Source: BM524 sp041554435
Lineage (GTDB): Bacteria > Bacteroidota > Bacteroidia > Bacteroidales > F082
Assembly: GCA_041554435.1 (NCBI GenBank)
Contig: JBFFLX010000001.1
Span: 7,879 to 71,878 of the forward strand
DNA length: 64,000 nucleotides
Direction of reading: 5' to 3'
The notes beneath the pieces were generated by a model. That model made no database searches and was not told the DNA's origin. It saw only the letters and a program-made list of their open reading frames with translations. Both the position numbers and the translations under genes were made by a program. Of the stretch, positions 18,698-27,140 are shown piece by piece (position 1 is the stretch's first letter; each line of letters begins with the position of its first letter).

Positions 18698-18711
18698 CCA
18701 AAATAATTATA

Positions 18712-20448
18712 ATGACTTCTAAAGGTGATAATAAGGGAATATTTTCAGGTTTATCAGACATAAAGATGAATGAGTTACGCAAGATGATTATTGGCCTCGA
18801 TAATGAGGACCTAAAGCGTCTTGCCTTATTTGTTAATGATCCGGAAGCATTTTCTGCAGAAATTAGTGAACTTCTGCCCAACAGCATAAAATTAATGCTT
18901 GAGAGCGGCAAAATTTCATACGATGAACTTGTTCCTGTTTTTGAGACAGTTCTTCAGGATAGTATTAAAAAAGATCCACAGAGTCTGGCAAAAATTCTAT
19001 TTCCAATTATGATGCCCGCAATTAGAAAGGCCGTTTCTGAGGATTTAAAGAAAATGCTTGACTCAATCAATTCAACACTGGAGCACAGTTTTTCACCAAA
19101 AAGGATAGGCTGGAGATTCCAGGCAATGTTTAGCGGTAAGTCCTATGCCGAAATTGTATTGTCCAATGCGTTTATATTCAGGGTAAAACAAGTTTTTCTT
19201 ATACATAAAAAAAGTGGACTTCTCCTAAACGATGCCTTCGATAATTCTTTGTCGGTTACCAAAGATTCCGATATGGTATCTTCAATGCTAAGTGCCATTA
19301 AAGATTTTGTTCAGGACTCTTTTGATGTGGACCAGAGTAATGAGTTGAATACTATTAATGTAGGTAAGTTTAATATTTGGATAGAACAAGGCCCTGAAGC
19401 AATTATTGCAACCATTGTTGAAGGTGATGCTCCAGCATATTTGAGAGAACAAATGAAAGATGCCATCGAAAAAATACATCTTAGATATTCTCTCGAATTG
19501 AACAAATTTGAAGGAGATACTGCCGTGTTTGAAAAAACAAAGCCCTATCTCGAGGCTTGCTTACTTAGTGAACATAAAGAAAGTAAAAAACGAAAACCAA
19601 TTACCATAATTGTAATCTTTATATTAATTATTCTGGGCCTGGGCTATTTATCCTACATTAGTATTGATAGATATTTAAGGATAAGTGATATGGAAGATGC
19701 ATTAAATAGTCAGCCGGGCATATTAATTACTGATGATGAAACTAATAATGGTAAACGGGTATTTATAGGTTTGCAGGATCCTCTGTCGGTTAACCCATAT
19801 ACGATTGCAAGTCAATATGGTTTTGATACTTCTAATGTGAGTTTTAACTTTAAAGGCTTTATATCACTTGATAATTCATTAGTATTAAAACGAGCTTATT
19901 CCATTTTGAATCCTCCTGAAAAAGTTATATTGCGTATTGAAAACCAGACTCTATTTGTAAGTGGTGAGGCTGAAGAGGACTGGGTAAATATGGCAAAGTC
20001 AAAATATTACTCAATTCCAGGGATTGATAAACTCGATTTGTTGGAGTTAAATATATTAACCAGTAATACCATTATCGAAAAAAGAGAGTTTTCCTTAGAG
20101 GAATATTATTTTGAGTTTAAGTATTTGAAAGTAGAACTAACGGATAATCAAAAGATTAAGTTCGCAAATTTAATAAATGAGGTTAATCAGGTATTAGACT
20201 TTAATTTCTCACAGGATTCAATACCTGTTATTGTGGTAATAGGACATACCAGTTACGAAGGTAATCCTGAAGCAAACAAAAAAGTAGCCTTTGATAGAGC
20301 TCAGGAATTTATAAACCTAATGATTAATGCAGATATTCCAATGGAAGTTCTGGTTCCGAAAACTGATTATGTGGAAGATATAGATTATAAGTATCCGGTT
20401 AGATCCGTATCATTTAAAGTTATTTATTCAAAACCTGAAGACTTATGA
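18712..20448 (+). CDS. Membrane protein with large cytosolic domain and OmpA-like C-terminus, GTPase-associated
   Basis: 578 residues. Residues 1-290 are predicted cytosolic: a helical part (20-150, with KDPQSLAKILFPIMMPAIRKAV), then an alpha/beta segment (about 155-270) containing RVKQVFLIHKKSGLLL, SMLSAIKDFVQDSF and IWIEQGPEAIIATI. That pattern of a five-stranded sheet sensing 'I am/was used' resembles roadblock/longin-type folds. A single transmembrane helix (297-317) precedes BON-like segments (330-460) and an OmpA-like region with VVIGHTSYEGNPEANKKVAFDRA near 505-527. I recall this architecture from uncharacterised 'OmpA family' proteins in other phyla. The stop overlaps the GTPase start by 4 bases (ATGA). 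The likely role is to connect peptidoglycan or periplasm to the cytosolic GTPase. Confidence 0.72.
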   Translation: MTSKGDNKGIFSGLSDIKMNELRKMIIGLDNEDLKRLALFVNDPEAFSAEISELLPNSIKLMLESGKISYDELVPVFETVLQDSIKKDPQSLAKILFPIMMPAIRKAVSEDLKKMLDSINSTLEHSFSPKRIGWRFQAMFSGKSYAEIVLSNAFIFRVKQVFLIHKKSGLLLNDAFDNSLSVTKDSDMVSSMLSAIKDFVQDSFDVDQSNELNTINVGKFNIWIEQGPEAIIATIVEGDAPAYLREQMKDAIEKIHLRYSLELNKFEGDTAVFEKTKPYLEACLLSEHKESKKRKPITIIVIFILIILGLGYLSYISIDRYLRISDMEDALNSQPGILITDDETNNGKRVFIGLQDPLSVNPYTIASQYGFDTSNVSFNFKGFISLDNSLVLKRAYSILNPPEKVILRIENQTLFVSGEAEEDWVNMAKSKYYSIPGIDKLDLLELNILTSNTIIEKREFSLEEYYFEFKYLKVELTDNQKIKFANLINEVNQVLDFNFSQDSIPVIVVIGHTSYEGNPEANKKVAFDRAQEFINLMINADIPMEVLVPKTDYVEDIDYKYPVRSVSFKVIYSKPEDL

Positions 20449-20939
20449 TAAAAAAGAAAGTAGTAATGTTGGGTTCATTTGCTGTTGGTAAAACCAGTTT
20501 GGTACAGCAGTTTGTGAACAGTATTTTCTCAGAGAAATATCAAACTACTATTGGAGTTAAAATAGATCAGAAAACTGTGAATATTGATGGACAGGATATA
20601 AATCTTCTTTTATGGGATATTCATGGAAACGATGATTATCAGAAAGTTAAGCCTGCTTATTTGATGGGATCATCGGGTTGTTTTATTGTTATTGATGGTA
20701 CCCGCAGGGCAAGCCTGGATGTGGCAAACGAACTTATTGAAACAGTGAATAAAACTGTTCCTAAGGCTTCAGTAGTAGTATTGATAAATAAACTGGACCT
20801 GAAGGATGATTGGGATATTAATGCCGATGATATTAGCGACTTTAAATCCAGAGGTTTTACGGTGATAGAAACAAGCGCAAAAACAAATAATGCAGTTGAT
20901 GAAGCATTTGATACTATTACTAAATTAATGATGAATTAA
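20445..20939 (+). CDS. Rab/Ras-like small GTPase
   Basis: 164 residues, a single Ras-superfamily G domain. The motifs are G1 GSFAVGKTS (Gly10-Ser18, Lys16), switch I Thr35 in YQTTIGVKI, G3 LWDIHGND (Asp58, Gly61), G4 NKLD (115-118) and G5 ETSAK (142-146). YQTTIGV is strongly Rab-like. Switch II is unusual: the Ras DTAGQE is DIHGND, so the catalytic Gln equivalent is Asn62. There is no C-terminal prenylation cysteine. It is translationally coupled to the membrane protein and 2 bases before the kinase gene. It is probably a molecular switch controlled by, or controlling, its operon partners. Confidence 0.9.
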   Translation: MIKKKVVMLGSFAVGKTSLVQQFVNSIFSEKYQTTIGVKIDQKTVNIDGQDINLLLWDIHGNDDYQKVKPAYLMGSSGCFIVIDGTRRASLDVANELIETVNKTVPKASVVVLINKLDLKDDWDINADDISDFKSRGFTVIETSAKTNNAVDEAFDTITKLMMN

Positions 20940-20941
20940 GT

Positions 20942-22447
20942 ATGCTGAAAAATCTCCCCAAGGAAATAGTTAAATATTTAGTAGAAGAACTACCTCCGTT
21001 TACAGGTTTGTTACTTGTTAAAACAGATGAGAACGGAATCATAGAAGGTTATTATGGTCAGTATATAGATTATTTTACTGAAGAGCCCAAAGCCGGAAAA
21101 AATATTCATGATTATAGTCCGGCACTTTTTTCAATGATACCCCCTTTGGTTTCTCCTATGGTATTGAATAATATTAAATCTACAACTCAAAATTATGCGG
21201 ATATTCATATTATTGAAACTTCAGCCGAGGCTTATTGGGTGATTTTCATGGATCAAACAAATGAAGTTGAAAAAATAAGAGATATATTACAACAAATAAA
21301 TTCAAAGAAACTAAAAATTGAATCAGGAAATATAAGCGAAGAAAAGAGTTTGTTTAATGTTTTTGAATATCTTCAACTCAGGGTTATAGGAGATAAAATT
21401 GCCATTATTGAAAGTCCTGTACCTCTATGGTACAAAAGGTTAAATCACGATTATATTTCTGATGATAATATAGTTTATACTGAACTATTTCCTTATTTAG
21501 AAGTATTTGAGTACGAAGCCAACGATTTTTGGTCAACTATGATTAATGGAAGACTTAAGTCAGGAATATGGACCGAGTCGACTGCCGATGGCAATGATAT
21601 TACCCTAAATGCTACTGCTATTTATTATAATGGTGAAAAATATCTTTTTATACAAGAAGTTGAAGAGGGTTTAGACGGAACTCAGATGGCATTGCAAATG
21701 GCAAGAGATCAGAAACTTGCCTATGAAAAACTGGAAAAAGCCGAGAGGAAATTAAAAACTCTTTTAGAATATAAGGATAAGTTTGTGTCGATAGTATCAC
21801 ATGATTTGCGCTCTCCGGTAGCAGCAGTTTTAGGCATTGCAGAACTTTTATTAAATGATAAAGAAGAAATAGAAAAACTTTCAGATTTCAATAAGGATAT
21901 GCTTGTGAGCATCAAAGAAGAAATGCTTCGCTTGCTCGACTATAATGATAAACTCTATCATTGGTCGAACCTTGAATTGGGAAATTTCGAGATTGTTAAA
22001 ACTAAGTCTGATTTGCTAAAAATTATTGAAACTGCCAAACGAACGGCTAATCAGAAAATGCAGGCTAAAAATATCAGCTTCTCAACAAATCTGAAGAAGC
22101 CCCTTCACGTAAATGTTGATACAACTTTATTCCTTCAGCTAGTTAATAACCTTATGGCAAATGCCATAAAATTTACACCAGTAAATGGAAATATTTCAAT
22201 TGATGTTAAACATACAAAGAACAATATAGAATTTGCAGTTATTGATTCAGGCGTTGGAATGCCCCAGGAAATATGCAAAAATATTTTCAAAGGCTTTGCC
22301 CGAAACAGTACTGTAGGTACAGGAGGTGAGAAGGGTACCGGATTAGGCTTGGGAATTGTAAAGAAAATAATTGATGCCCATGGATTTCAAATAAAAGTTG
22401 AATCTAAAATAAATGAAGGGAGCCAGTTTATTATATCAATTTCATAA
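20942..22447 (+). CDS. Soluble sensor histidine kinase of the small-GTPase operon
   Basis: 501 residues with no membrane helix. The N-terminal 130 residues and the 135-245 segment look like two PAS-type sensor modules (GLLLVKTDENGIIEGYYG; later NGEKYLFIQEVEEG). After a coiled coil (245-275) come HisKA with VSIVSHDLRSPVAAVLG, then HATPase with NNLMANAIKFT, DSGVGMP and GTGLGLGIVKK. It has no receiver domain and no response-regulator gene nearby. Its position 2 bases after the GTPase suggests that kinase activity and GTPase state are linked. The phosphoryl target is unknown. Confidence 0.85.
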   Translation: MLKNLPKEIVKYLVEELPPFTGLLLVKTDENGIIEGYYGQYIDYFTEEPKAGKNIHDYSPALFSMIPPLVSPMVLNNIKSTTQNYADIHIIETSAEAYWVIFMDQTNEVEKIRDILQQINSKKLKIESGNISEEKSLFNVFEYLQLRVIGDKIAIIESPVPLWYKRLNHDYISDDNIVYTELFPYLEVFEYEANDFWSTMINGRLKSGIWTESTADGNDITLNATAIYYNGEKYLFIQEVEEGLDGTQMALQMARDQKLAYEKLEKAERKLKTLLEYKDKFVSIVSHDLRSPVAAVLGIAELLLNDKEEIEKLSDFNKDMLVSIKEEMLRLLDYNDKLYHWSNLELGNFEIVKTKSDLLKIIETAKRTANQKMQAKNISFSTNLKKPLHVNVDTTLFLQLVNNLMANAIKFTPVNGNISIDVKHTKNNIEFAVIDSGVGMPQEICKNIFKGFARNSTVGTGGEKGTGLGLGIVKKIIDAHGFQIKVESKINEGSQFIISIS

Positions 22448-22768
22448 TTCATTAAAATAATAAATCGAACCCATAAAACTTACTTATTAATTATTAATAT
22501 CAATATTAGGATTTTTTAGGTTAATTAATCATTTTTACTACTTCTAAAGTTTTTTTTTCACAATCAAATTTATTAATTTTGCACCCCTCAAAAACAGGAA
22601 TTGTTGTTAATAATTTCACTAATTTTGAGGCTGATACAAAAATTATTTTGGATTTAGAATTTGATATTCAAAATTGTGCTGAGGCAAATTCTGAATATAA
22701 ACTAAATATTCCTTTTAAAGGATTTCCGAAATAATAAAATAGGATTATTAATAAAGAAAAAATACGAT
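22448..22768. other. Intergenic region upstream of aconitase
   Basis: 321 bases, very AT-rich. It holds a strong -7-type element at 22574-22581. A frame without ATG (TTG 22579 to stop 22734, 51 codons) starts within that element and is probably leader sequence or a decayed gene fragment. No convincing terminator for the GTPase operon was found. Confidence 0.4.
22574..22581 (+). promoter_or_regulatory. -7 promoter element, aconitase
   Basis: TAATTTTG followed by CACCCC matches TAnnTTTG. It implies a leader of about 180 bases before the aconitase ATG at 22769. Confidence 0.42.
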
Positions 22769-25036
22769 ATGGCTTTTGATATTGAAATGATTAAGGCGCA
22801 TTATAAGAGAATGCCTGAAAGAGTGGAAGCAGCAAGAAAATTGTTGGCTCGTCCATTAACTTTAACTGAAAAGATTTTATACTCCCACCTTGATGAGGGA
22901 ATTGTAAAGCAAGCATATGAGCGTGCAAAGGATTATGTTAACTTTAATCCTGATCGTGTTGCTATGCAGGATGCAACAGCTCAGATGGCACTCCTTCAGT
23001 TTATGCAAGCAGGAAAATCTAAAGTTGCAGTTCCTTCTACTGCTCATGCCGATCATTTAATTCAAGCCAAAGACGGAGCAAAAGCCGACCTGAACAATGC
23101 AAATATGACCAATAAGGAAGTTTTCGACTTTCTTGCTTCCGTTTCAAGTAAATATGGAATCGGATTTTGGAAACCGGGTGCAGGTATAATTCATCAGGTG
23201 GTACTTGAAAATTATGCGTTTCCTGGTGGAATGATGATAGGTACCGATTCTCATACTGTTAATGCGGGAGGACTGGGTATGATAGCTGTTGGCGTTGGTG
23301 GTGCTGACGCTGTTGATGTTATGGCCGGAATGCCATGGGAATTAAAAATGCCAAAACTTATTGGTGTTAAACTTACCGGTAAACTTAACGGATGGACCGC
23401 TCCCAAAGATATCATTTTAAAAGTGGCCGGAATATTAACAGTTAAAGGAGGTACTGGTGCTGTGGTTGAGTATTTTGGCGATGGTGCTTTAAGCCTATCG
23501 GCAACAGGTAAAGGAACTATATGTAATATGGGTGCTGAAATAGGTGCTACAACTTCTACTTTCGGTTACGATGAAAGTATGGAACGTTATCTTAATGCCA
23601 CCGACAGGCATGACGTTGCTGAGTTGGCAAATGGTGTTGCTGAACATCTTACCGGAGACTCTGAGGTTTATGCAAATCCGGAAAAATATTTTGATGAGTT
23701 AATAGAAATTGATCTTAACACATTAAGTCCTCACCTGAACGGACCTTTTACTCCTGATCGTGCCACAGAAGTTGCTGATATGAAAAAACAAGCAAAAGAA
23801 AATGGATGGCCAATTGACATTGAATGGGCATTAATTGGATCATGTACTAATTCATCCTACGAAGATTTAACCCGTGCTGCGAGTATAGTTAAGGATGCAA
23901 AAGATAAAGGTCTTACTATTAAATCAAACCTTGGAATTAACCCCGGTTCAGAACAAGTTAGATATACTGCTGAACGCGATGGATTAATTGATATCTTCGA
24001 TTCTGCGGGAGCAAGAATTTTTACAAATGCCTGTGGACCATGTATAGGGCAATGGGCAAGACCCGGTGCAGAAAAAGAAGAAGTAAACTCAATCGTTCAC
24101 TCCTTCAATCGTAACTTTGCAAAGCGTGCCGACGGTAATCCTAATACCAATGCATTTGTAACTTCCCCTGAAATGGTTGCTGCAATTGCTATAGCCGGTC
24201 GTCTTGATTTTAATCCATTGACTGATAAGTTGGTGAACGATAAAGGTGAAGAAGTAATGCTGGCCGAACCAAAAGGTATTGAACTTCCTCCTTTGGGCTT
24301 CGATGTAAAAGATAATGGATATCAACCACCTGCTGAAGATGGATCTGATATTGAAGTTGTTGTAAAGCCAGACTCAAACAGGCTCCAACTGCTCGAACCA
24401 TTTAAACCCTGGGATGGTAATGATATTAAAGGCATGAAGTTGCTTATTAAAGCAAAAGGAAAATGTACTACCGACCATATTTCCATGGCAGGACCATGGC
24501 TGAGGTTCAGAGGTCATCTCGAAAATATAAGTCAGAATTTACTAATTGGAGCCATTAATTACTTTAATGATGAGTCAAATTCTGTAAAGAACCAACTTAC
24601 AGGTGAATATATTGAAGTTCCTGCCGCTGCCGCTGCTTATAAGCAAGCTGGTATGGGTTCAATAATTGTGGGTGATGAAAATTATGGTGAAGGTTCTTCA
24701 AGAGAACATGCGGCCATGGAACCTCGTTTCCTTGGTGTTAAGGCAGTTATTGTTAGATCTTATGCTCGTATTCATGAAACCAACCTTAAAAAACAAGGTG
24801 TGCTGGCATTAACTTTTGCCAACAAAGAAGATTATGATAAAGTATTGGAAGACGATTCTATCGATATAGTAGGTTTAGAAAACTTTGCTCCGGGCGAATC
24901 TTTGAAACTTGTTCTGAATCATAAAGATGGAAGCAAAGACGAGATAATGGCAAACCATACTTATAATGCCAGTCAGGTTGATTGGTATAAGGCCGGTAGT
25001 GCTCTTAATTTGATAAAAATAAATAACGCTGTTTGA
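22769..25036 (+). CDS. Aconitate hydratase
   Basis: 755 residues, the size and type of mitochondrial-like aconitases found in Bacteroidota. The [4Fe-4S] ligands are visible in GSCTNSSYED and NACGPCIGQW. GTDSHTVNAGGLG, IGAINYFNDESNSVKNQ and YGEGSSREHAAMEPR are the usual active-site segments, the last from the swivelling C-terminal domain. It interconverts citrate and isocitrate in the TCA cycle. It is monocistronic, bounded by a promoter-like element and a strong terminator. Confidence 0.95.
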   Translation: MAFDIEMIKAHYKRMPERVEAARKLLARPLTLTEKILYSHLDEGIVKQAYERAKDYVNFNPDRVAMQDATAQMALLQFMQAGKSKVAVPSTAHADHLIQAKDGAKADLNNANMTNKEVFDFLASVSSKYGIGFWKPGAGIIHQVVLENYAFPGGMMIGTDSHTVNAGGLGMIAVGVGGADAVDVMAGMPWELKMPKLIGVKLTGKLNGWTAPKDIILKVAGILTVKGGTGAVVEYFGDGALSLSATGKGTICNMGAEIGATTSTFGYDESMERYLNATDRHDVAELANGVAEHLTGDSEVYANPEKYFDELIEIDLNTLSPHLNGPFTPDRATEVADMKKQAKENGWPIDIEWALIGSCTNSSYEDLTRAASIVKDAKDKGLTIKSNLGINPGSEQVRYTAERDGLIDIFDSAGARIFTNACGPCIGQWARPGAEKEEVNSIVHSFNRNFAKRADGNPNTNAFVTSPEMVAAIAIAGRLDFNPLTDKLVNDKGEEVMLAEPKGIELPPLGFDVKDNGYQPPAEDGSDIEVVVKPDSNRLQLLEPFKPWDGNDIKGMKLLIKAKGKCTTDHISMAGPWLRFRGHLENISQNLLIGAINYFNDESNSVKNQLTGEYIEVPAAAAAYKQAGMGSIIVGDENYGEGSSREHAAMEPRFLGVKAVIVRSYARIHETNLKKQGVLALTFANKEDYDKVLEDDSIDIVGLENFAPGESLKLVLNHKDGSKDEIMANHTYNASQVDWYKAGSALNLIKINNAV

Positions 25037-25049
25037 TAAAATAGTCACT

Positions 25050-25096
25050 AAAGCAAACTTCTTATTGTATGATTTATAAGGAGTTTGCTTTTTTTA
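25050..25096 (+). terminator. Rho-independent terminator after aconitase
   Basis: A 10-bp perfect stem (AAAGCAAACT / AGTTTGCTTT), a 22-base loop with further weak pairing, and a run of seven T. It lies 13 bases past the stop. Confidence 0.7.
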
Positions 25097-25190
25097 TGTC
25101 TATATTTTTTTAAAAAACCCCTCTTGTTTGTGTATGAATTGATAAAAACAAACTAAGTTTGTTGTTTATTTCAAACGAAATTAAATTGTT

Positions 25191-25907
25191 ATGAAAAGAT
25201 TCATATACTTTTTTGCTGTAATTATTTCAACTTCCATATTGTTTTCTTCATGCCAACCATGTATCGATGGAATGGGTCCTGTTACCAAAGAAACAATTGA
25301 ATTTAAAAAGTTTAGTAAACTGGATTTGCGGATACCAGCGAAACTAACCATAAAACTTGGAAATGATCATGTAGCAACTATTTCTTCCAACGATAATATT
25401 TTGAAAAATATAAGAGCAAAAGTGAAAGGAAAAACTCTTGTTATTGGTTCAAAAAATTGTATTTCCAGCGCTGATGAACTGAAAATTGAATTGATAGTTA
25501 ATAGTTTAGATGAAATAACTCTAAATGGTTCAGGCAGTATTAAATCGGTTTCTCAGCTTAATGCTGATGATATGGAATTGCAAATAAATGGTTCAGGTAA
25601 TATTCTTACTGAAGTTTTTGCAACTGATTTGAAAGCAACAATAAATGGCTCAGGAAACATAATAATCAATGGAACTGTGAAAGACGCCGATATAGAAATA
25701 AACGGTTCCGGCGATTTTAAAGGGATTGCTTTAGATGCATTTACATCCGATATTGAAGTTAATGGATCCGGTGATGTACGTCTTAATGTAAAAAATGATT
25801 TATCAGTTAAAATCAAGGGTAGCGGCTCAGTTTACTATCTTGGTGAACCAAAAATAAGAACAAAAATTGACGGGAGCGGAGAGGTTAAAAAATTAAACAG
25901 CAAGTGA
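25191..25907 (+). CDS. GIN/DUF2807-domain lipoprotein with NGSG beta-helix repeats
   Basis: 238 residues with a lipoprotein signal ending in FSSC (Cys21). The body has seven (N/K/D)GSG turns spaced 18-21 residues apart (for example LNGSGSIK, INGSGNIL, INGSGDFK, IDGSGEVK), which predicts a right-handed beta-solenoid, as in the 'head GIN' DUF2807 family common in Bacteroidota. The family lacks an assigned biochemical role; a surface or periplasmic adhesin-like function is often suggested. A 7-bp inverted repeat (AACAAAC-TAA-GTTTGTT, 25147-25163) sits about 30 bases upstream of the start and could be an operator. Confidence 0.82.
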   Translation: MKRFIYFFAVIISTSILFSSCQPCIDGMGPVTKETIEFKKFSKLDLRIPAKLTIKLGNDHVATISSNDNILKNIRAKVKGKTLVIGSKNCISSADELKIELIVNSLDEITLNGSGSIKSVSQLNADDMELQINGSGNILTEVFATDLKATINGSGNIIINGTVKDADIEINGSGDFKGIALDAFTSDIEVNGSGDVRLNVKNDLSVKIKGSGSVYYLGEPKIRTKIDGSGEVKKLNSK

Positions 25908-25913
25908 TTTTAT

Positions 25914-25921
25914 TATTTTTG
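25914..25921 (+). promoter_or_regulatory. -7 promoter element, porQ
   Basis: TATTTTTG matches TAnnTTTG and lies about 82 bases upstream of the porQ start. Confidence 0.35.
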
Positions 25922-26003
25922 TGAATTATTTATTAAAAACTAAATTCAAAATAATAAATGTCGATGGGCTGCGTTATTTGGGAAACTTATTAAAAATCAA
26001 CAA

Positions 26004-27050
26004 GTGAATAAACGACCACTACTTTTAGTTTACATCATATTATTATTAGTTGGCAACGTTTCTGCTCAAATAGGCGGTAATTATGCATATCCTTTTTTGG
26101 AAAAACCGGTTTCGGCCCGTGTAGCGGCTTTGGGAACAAATTTCTCTTCAATAGATGATAATGATATAAATCTTGGCTTTGTAAATCCATCTCTTATAAA
26201 TAGCAATATGAATAATGCTATTTCTTTGGCTTATGTGAATTTCTTTTCCGAGATAAATTATGGTTTTGCCCAATATGGAAGAAGCTTTAAAAAGGCCGGA
26301 AACTTTATTGGTACATTACAATATTACGATTATGGTACTTTCGATTATGCCGACGAAGGAGGAACTCAGGGAGGTACTTTTGGGGCACAGGACTTTGCCT
26401 TTAATCTGGGATGGGGAAGACAACTGGATTCTAACTTTTCCATAGGTGCCACCGCAAAAATTATTTACTCATATTACGAATCCTATAATTCGTTCGGACT
26501 TGCCGTTGATGTTGCAGGTAGTTATAGATCCAATAATGACTGGATGATGTCGTTGATTGCCAGTAATATAGGTATGCAGATGAAAACCTATGTTCCCGGA
26601 AGCAGAGATCCATTACCATTTAATATGCAGTTTGCTATCGCTAAAAGATTAGAACATGTACCTTTTATGTTCACATTAGTTTATGATCATATTGAGAAAT
26701 GGGACCTTACTTACGAAGATCCGAATAATCCTTCAGGTACTGTGGATCCAATTACCGGGGAAGTAACACCCAAATCAGGGTTCACAAAATTTGGTGACCA
26801 GTTATTGCGACATTTTATTGTTGGCGGTGAAATTTATATTGGAAAAAATATAGTTCTGAGAGGTAGTTATAATTATCGTCGTCGTGCCGAACTTAAAGTG
26901 GAAGATAAGTTGGGTATGGTTGGCTTTAGCTGGGGAGTGGGGATTAGAATTTCAAAATTCAAAATTAATTACTCACGATCTACTTACCACCTGGTTGGAT
27001 CACCAAACTATTTGACTTTGGCTTTTAACCTGGATTCATTCCGAAAATAA
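26004..27050 (+). CDS. porQ: Type IX secretion system protein PorQ
   Basis: 348 residues starting at GTG with a signal peptide ending ...GNVSA-Q. The mature N-terminus GGNYAYPFLEKPVSARVAALG, followed by NDINLGFVNPSL and VNFFSEINYGFAQYGR, matches PorQ, an outer-membrane beta-barrel of the PorU-PorV-PorQ-PorZ attachment complex that anchors type IX cargo. The remainder alternates aromatic/glycine beta-strands. It is followed by ispH with a 90-base gap. In other Bacteroidota that I remember, cmk lies between these two genes; it is absent here. Confidence 0.88.
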   Translation: MNKRPLLLVYIILLLVGNVSAQIGGNYAYPFLEKPVSARVAALGTNFSSIDDNDINLGFVNPSLINSNMNNAISLAYVNFFSEINYGFAQYGRSFKKAGNFIGTLQYYDYGTFDYADEGGTQGGTFGAQDFAFNLGWGRQLDSNFSIGATAKIIYSYYESYNSFGLAVDVAGSYRSNNDWMMSLIASNIGMQMKTYVPGSRDPLPFNMQFAIAKRLEHVPFMFTLVYDHIEKWDLTYEDPNNPSGTVDPITGEVTPKSGFTKFGDQLLRHFIVGGEIYIGKNIVLRGSYNYRRRAELKVEDKLGMVGFSWGVGIRISKFKINYSRSTYHLVGSPNYLTLAFNLDSFRK

Positions 27051-27140
27051 TATCAAAATTTAATTGAATTATATTGCATTTATAAAAATGTAATGTGTGC
27101 GTATTATATCTTTAGTAATTTTACATTTCAATTTCAGAAA

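Noticed and set aside
25553..25816. 87-codon minus-strand frame in the GIN-domain gene
   Set aside because: The repeated NGSG codons generate a repetitive PEPF pattern on the other strand; it is a reflection of the repeat, not a gene.
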